A stretch of DNA of 64,000 nt from Hymenobacter sp. HSC-4F20 (GTDB lineage Bacteria > Bacteroidota > Bacteroidia > Cytophagales > Hymenobacteraceae). Numbering within the stretch: position 1 is the first letter of the stretch; each line of letters begins with the position of its first letter. The notes under the pieces were generated by a model that ran no database searches, had not been told where the DNA came from, and saw only the letters and a list, made by a program, of their open reading frames with translations. The stretch lies in the NCBI RefSeq assembly GCF_019599275.1, contig NZ_JAHZTD010000001.1:2046001-2110000 (forward strand), in the 5' to 3' direction. A program made the translations under genes and the position numbers. Shown here in pieces: positions 61,839 through 64,000 of the stretch.

Positions 61839-64000
61839 CTACGGTCCAGCCAAGACGGTAAACGCCCCGCGCGTTGTTACGTCATAGGTCTGAAAACCAG
61901 CCAACTGCAACGCAGAATCCTGCCGGGCCACGTACCAACTTTTGCACGAAGAGTCAAAGATAATTGGGGCTTGGGTGCCAAACACAGCTGCCAGTTCCGC
62001 GGGCTTTACCCGGGCATTATGCCGCAACACCACGGCCTGCGCCCCGGGCAGAGGGTAGCGGGCTCCACTCAGCCGGCTGCTCACAAAAGCTACCCGTACG
62101 CCGCGCCAGGCAGTTAGCGTCAGGCCCGGCTCGGCTACTTGCGCCGGCACGGAGCAGCCGCGCCAGCCAATCCAGTGGCGTACCCGCCGGGCTTCCCGCT
62201 GAATGCTGCCAGGCACAATGCGGTAGGTGCGCTCGGTTTCGGAGAGAGGCAGCGAGTCAACGGTTACCACGTCGGCCGCCGCGCCCTGCCAGAAGCCCAC
62301 TACGGAGCGGCGCGGGATGCTGTAGATGAGGAGCCGCGCATCGGGGGCCAGCCGCCGGGCCGCCCACACCCGGCTTCCGGCTAATACGCCCAGCAGCGCA
62401 CAGGCAGCCGCCAGCCACGGCAAGCTACGCAGCCGGAAAAACACGAGCAGGGTCAGAAGTGTGGCGAAAATCAGCCCTACTTGCGGCGCCGTAACGTGAA
62501 TGCCCGACATGAGGGCACCGGGCATAGCCTTGCCAATCCAGAAAATATATTCATTGAAGGCCAGAATCAGCTTTTCAAATAGCCACGCGACTAGTCGCGG
62601 AAGCCAATCCAGCACCGCTGCTGCTTCCGCTGAAATCAGGCCGCCTACCGCTGCTAGTCCTTTCAGGGCCAGCAGCCCCAGGCCTACGTACACGGCCAAG
62701 CTGGAAATAGGAACGGCTACCAGGTTGGAGAACAGAAAGCTGAGCGGGAACTGATGGAAATAGAACAGGCCCAGCGGAAACGTGGCCACCTGCGCCGCCA
62801 ACGACAGAGCCGTGGCCTGCCAAACGTACTCCCCGCCTATGCCCAGCCATTGCCAGCCCTTCTGTACGGCCTTCGGCTGCCAGGGGCGCTGCCGGCCCAG
62901 AAAGTACTGCTTGGGCTGCAGCCAGCGGCCAATGCGGGGCTGCAGGTACACAATGCTGAGCACAGCTAAAAAGGACAGCTGAAATCCTACGTCGCAGAGC
63001 AGGTAGGGGTCGTAGCAAAGCAGGCAAAAAGCCGCCACCGCCAGCAGGTTATACATGGACGTTTGCCGCCCGCTGGCCCGTCCCGCAATGATAAACGAAA
63101 ACATCACGGCGGCCCGCAGCACCGAAGCCGAAAGCCCTGTCAGGAAGGCGTAGCTCCAGATAGTAGCCAGCCCCAGCAGCGCCGTCAGCAGCCGGAACCA
63201 CGGCCCGCGCCGGCCCGGTAGCCGACCCAGCAGCCACGTAACGGCCCCAAACAGCAGCCCTACTTGCAACCCCGATACCGCCATGATGTGGGTAGTGCCG
63301 GTGTTGGCGTAGGCCTGCCTGGTCTGCTGGTCCACGTCATCCTTCATCCCCAGCACCAACGCCGAAGCCAGGGCATATTCGCGCTTGGCGTGCACGTACT
63401 GGCGAAACACCCCGTCCAGCACCCGCGCCGCCCGCATGGCCACGGCCCGCACCCAACTGGGCGGGTCCACGGCAATTTTCTGGTACTGGTCGGGGTGAAT
63501 GAACTGCTGATGGTATACCTGGTGGTACTGCAGGTAGCGGCGGTAGTCGAACTCGCCAGGATTGAGGGGCGGCTTGCTGGGGGCCGGTGCGCCGCGCACC
63601 AGCCACACGTCGCCGTACTGGGGCGCGGCTACCCCCGCTTCGCGCGGAATACTTACCCGGATGCCACCCCGCGCTGGCTGCCACTTGCCGGCTACCCGCA
63701 CCGCCGATACGCGGACGGTGGTGGCGTAGGTGGCGGGTCGCACCACGATATAGTCGTCTACTACGGCCCGGTAAAACTCCACGTGGCTCCCGAAGCGGTA
63801 GAGGTGGTCCGGGGCGCGGCTTTCAGTGGCTTGCTGGGTTAAGGCCGCGCCAGCTAGGTAGAGCGTAGCTACGGCCAGCAGACCCGCCGCATCCGTAGCC
63901 GCTGGGTCCGGCCGCCGGGCCGCCCACATCTGTACACCGACAAACACTGCTGCTACTACTACCACCATGGGCAGCAGGTCAGGCAAACTTTCGCCCGCGT
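61839..64000 (-). CDS. comEC: ComEC/Rec2 family DNA-uptake channel, 5' end beyond window
   Basis: Polytopic inner-membrane protein of natural competence that passes single-stranded DNA into the cytoplasm. The frame continues past the right edge; the TTG at 63986 is only the first possible start, and the usual N-terminal membrane helices appear to be partly outside. Core features: TGTTHIMAVSGLQVGLLFG, YAFLTGLSASVLRAAVMFSF and VGFQLSFLAVLSIVYLQPRIG, with about ten helices. The C-terminal part has no HxHxDH metallo-beta-lactamase motif, the shorter Bacteroidota form. Confidence 0.9.
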   Translation of the reverse strand, partial: AGESLPDLLPMVVVVAAVFVGVQMWAARRPDPAATDAAGLLAVATLYLAGAALTQQATESRAPDHLYRFGSHVEFYRAVVDDYIVVRPATYATTVRVSAVRVAGKWQPARGGIRVSIPREAGVAAPQYGDVWLVRGAPAPSKPPLNPGEFDYRRYLQYHQVYHQQFIHPDQYQKIAVDPPSWVRAVAMRAARVLDGVFRQYVHAKREYALASALVLGMKDDVDQQTRQAYANTGTTHIMAVSGLQVGLLFGAVTWLLGRLPGRRGPWFRLLTALLGLATIWSYAFLTGLSASVLRAAVMFSFIIAGRASGRQTSMYNLLAVAAFCLLCYDPYLLCDVGFQLSFLAVLSIVYLQPRIGRWLQPKQYFLGRQRPWQPKAVQKGWQWLGIGGEYVWQATALSLAAQVATFPLGLFYFHQFPLSFLFSNLVAVPISSLAVYVGLGLLALKGLAAVGGLISAEAAAVLDWLPRLVAWLFEKLILAFNEYIFWIGKAMPGALMSGIHVTAPQVGLIFATLLTLLVFFRLRSLPWLAAACALLGVLAGSRVWAARRLAPDARLLIYSIPRRSVVGFWQGAAADVVTVDSLPLSETERTYRIVPGSIQREARRVRHWIGWRGCSVPAQVAEPGLTLTAWRGVRVAFVSSRLSGARYPLPGAQAVVLRHNARVKPAELAAVFGTQAPIIFDSSCKSWYVARQDSALQLAGFQTYDVTTRGAFTVLAGP

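Overview
The window reads as a chromosomal stretch from a pigmented, GC-rich member of the Bacteroidota, most likely Hymenobacter or a close relative. The reasons are: TAnnTTTG-type -7 promoter boxes typical of Bacteroidota; a type IX secretion (T9SS type B) sorting domain; TonB-dependent receptors with N-terminal carboxypeptidase-like domains; the Bacteroidota-type sdhCAB and dcw gene orders; a HYC_CC_PP-type protein in a metal module; and a carotenoid gene set. The species assignment is inference. No rRNA, tRNA, CRISPR array, complete insertion sequence or prophage was seen.

Layout. 1-8.3 kb: a partial TonB receptor (cut by the left edge), an XAC2610-like exported protein, a divergent HxlR regulator/DoxX pair, a lipoprotein between two near-identical terminators, aconitase, and a TlpA-like thioredoxin lipoprotein. 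8.6-15 kb: accessory genes (FUSC membrane protein, GNAT acetyltransferase, SUKH/SMI1 protein, Spy-like exported protein, NAPE-PLD-like metallohydrolase, cytochrome P450, Cys-rich small protein). 15-22.4 kb: polyprenyl diphosphate synthase, alpha/beta hydrolase with an AT-rich membrane gene and folK, fabD, and a large T9SS cargo protein. 22.6-29.6 kb: sdhCAB, FMN reductase, di-heme peroxidase, acyltransferase, small lipoprotein. 29.6-46.3 kb: a complete-looking division and cell wall cluster on the minus strand, transcribed mraZ-rsmH-ftsL-ftsI-murE-mraY-murD-ftsW-murG-murC-ftsQ-ftsA-ftsZ, with a recognisable MraZ operator in front. 46.5-49.9 kb: a metal (probably copper) module. 50-60.7 kb: an orphan LytTR regulator, then ispH-crtW, two exported proteins, crtB, crtI, an ECF sigma factor, a CarH-like MerR/B12-binding regulator and crtZ. 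60.8-64 kb: enoyl-CoA hydratase and ComEC (cut by the right edge).

How it works together. Two functional blocks stand out. The dcw cluster carries peptidoglycan precursor enzymes with the divisome genes under a promoter that MraZ probably represses itself. The carotenoid block carries isoprenoid supply (ispH), phytoene synthesis and desaturation (crtB, crtI), ketolation (crtW) and hydroxylation (crtZ), with an ECF sigma factor and a MerR-family protein that keeps the adenosylcobalamin photosensor residues of CarH. I infer light- and B12-dependent control of a keto/hydroxy-carotenoid pathway. Lycopene cyclase and a dedicated GGPP synthase are not in the window. The most useful follow-ups are this putative photosensory circuit, a 12-G homopolymer inside ftsZ, the inverted-repeat element between sdhA and sdhB, and the three-gene metal module.
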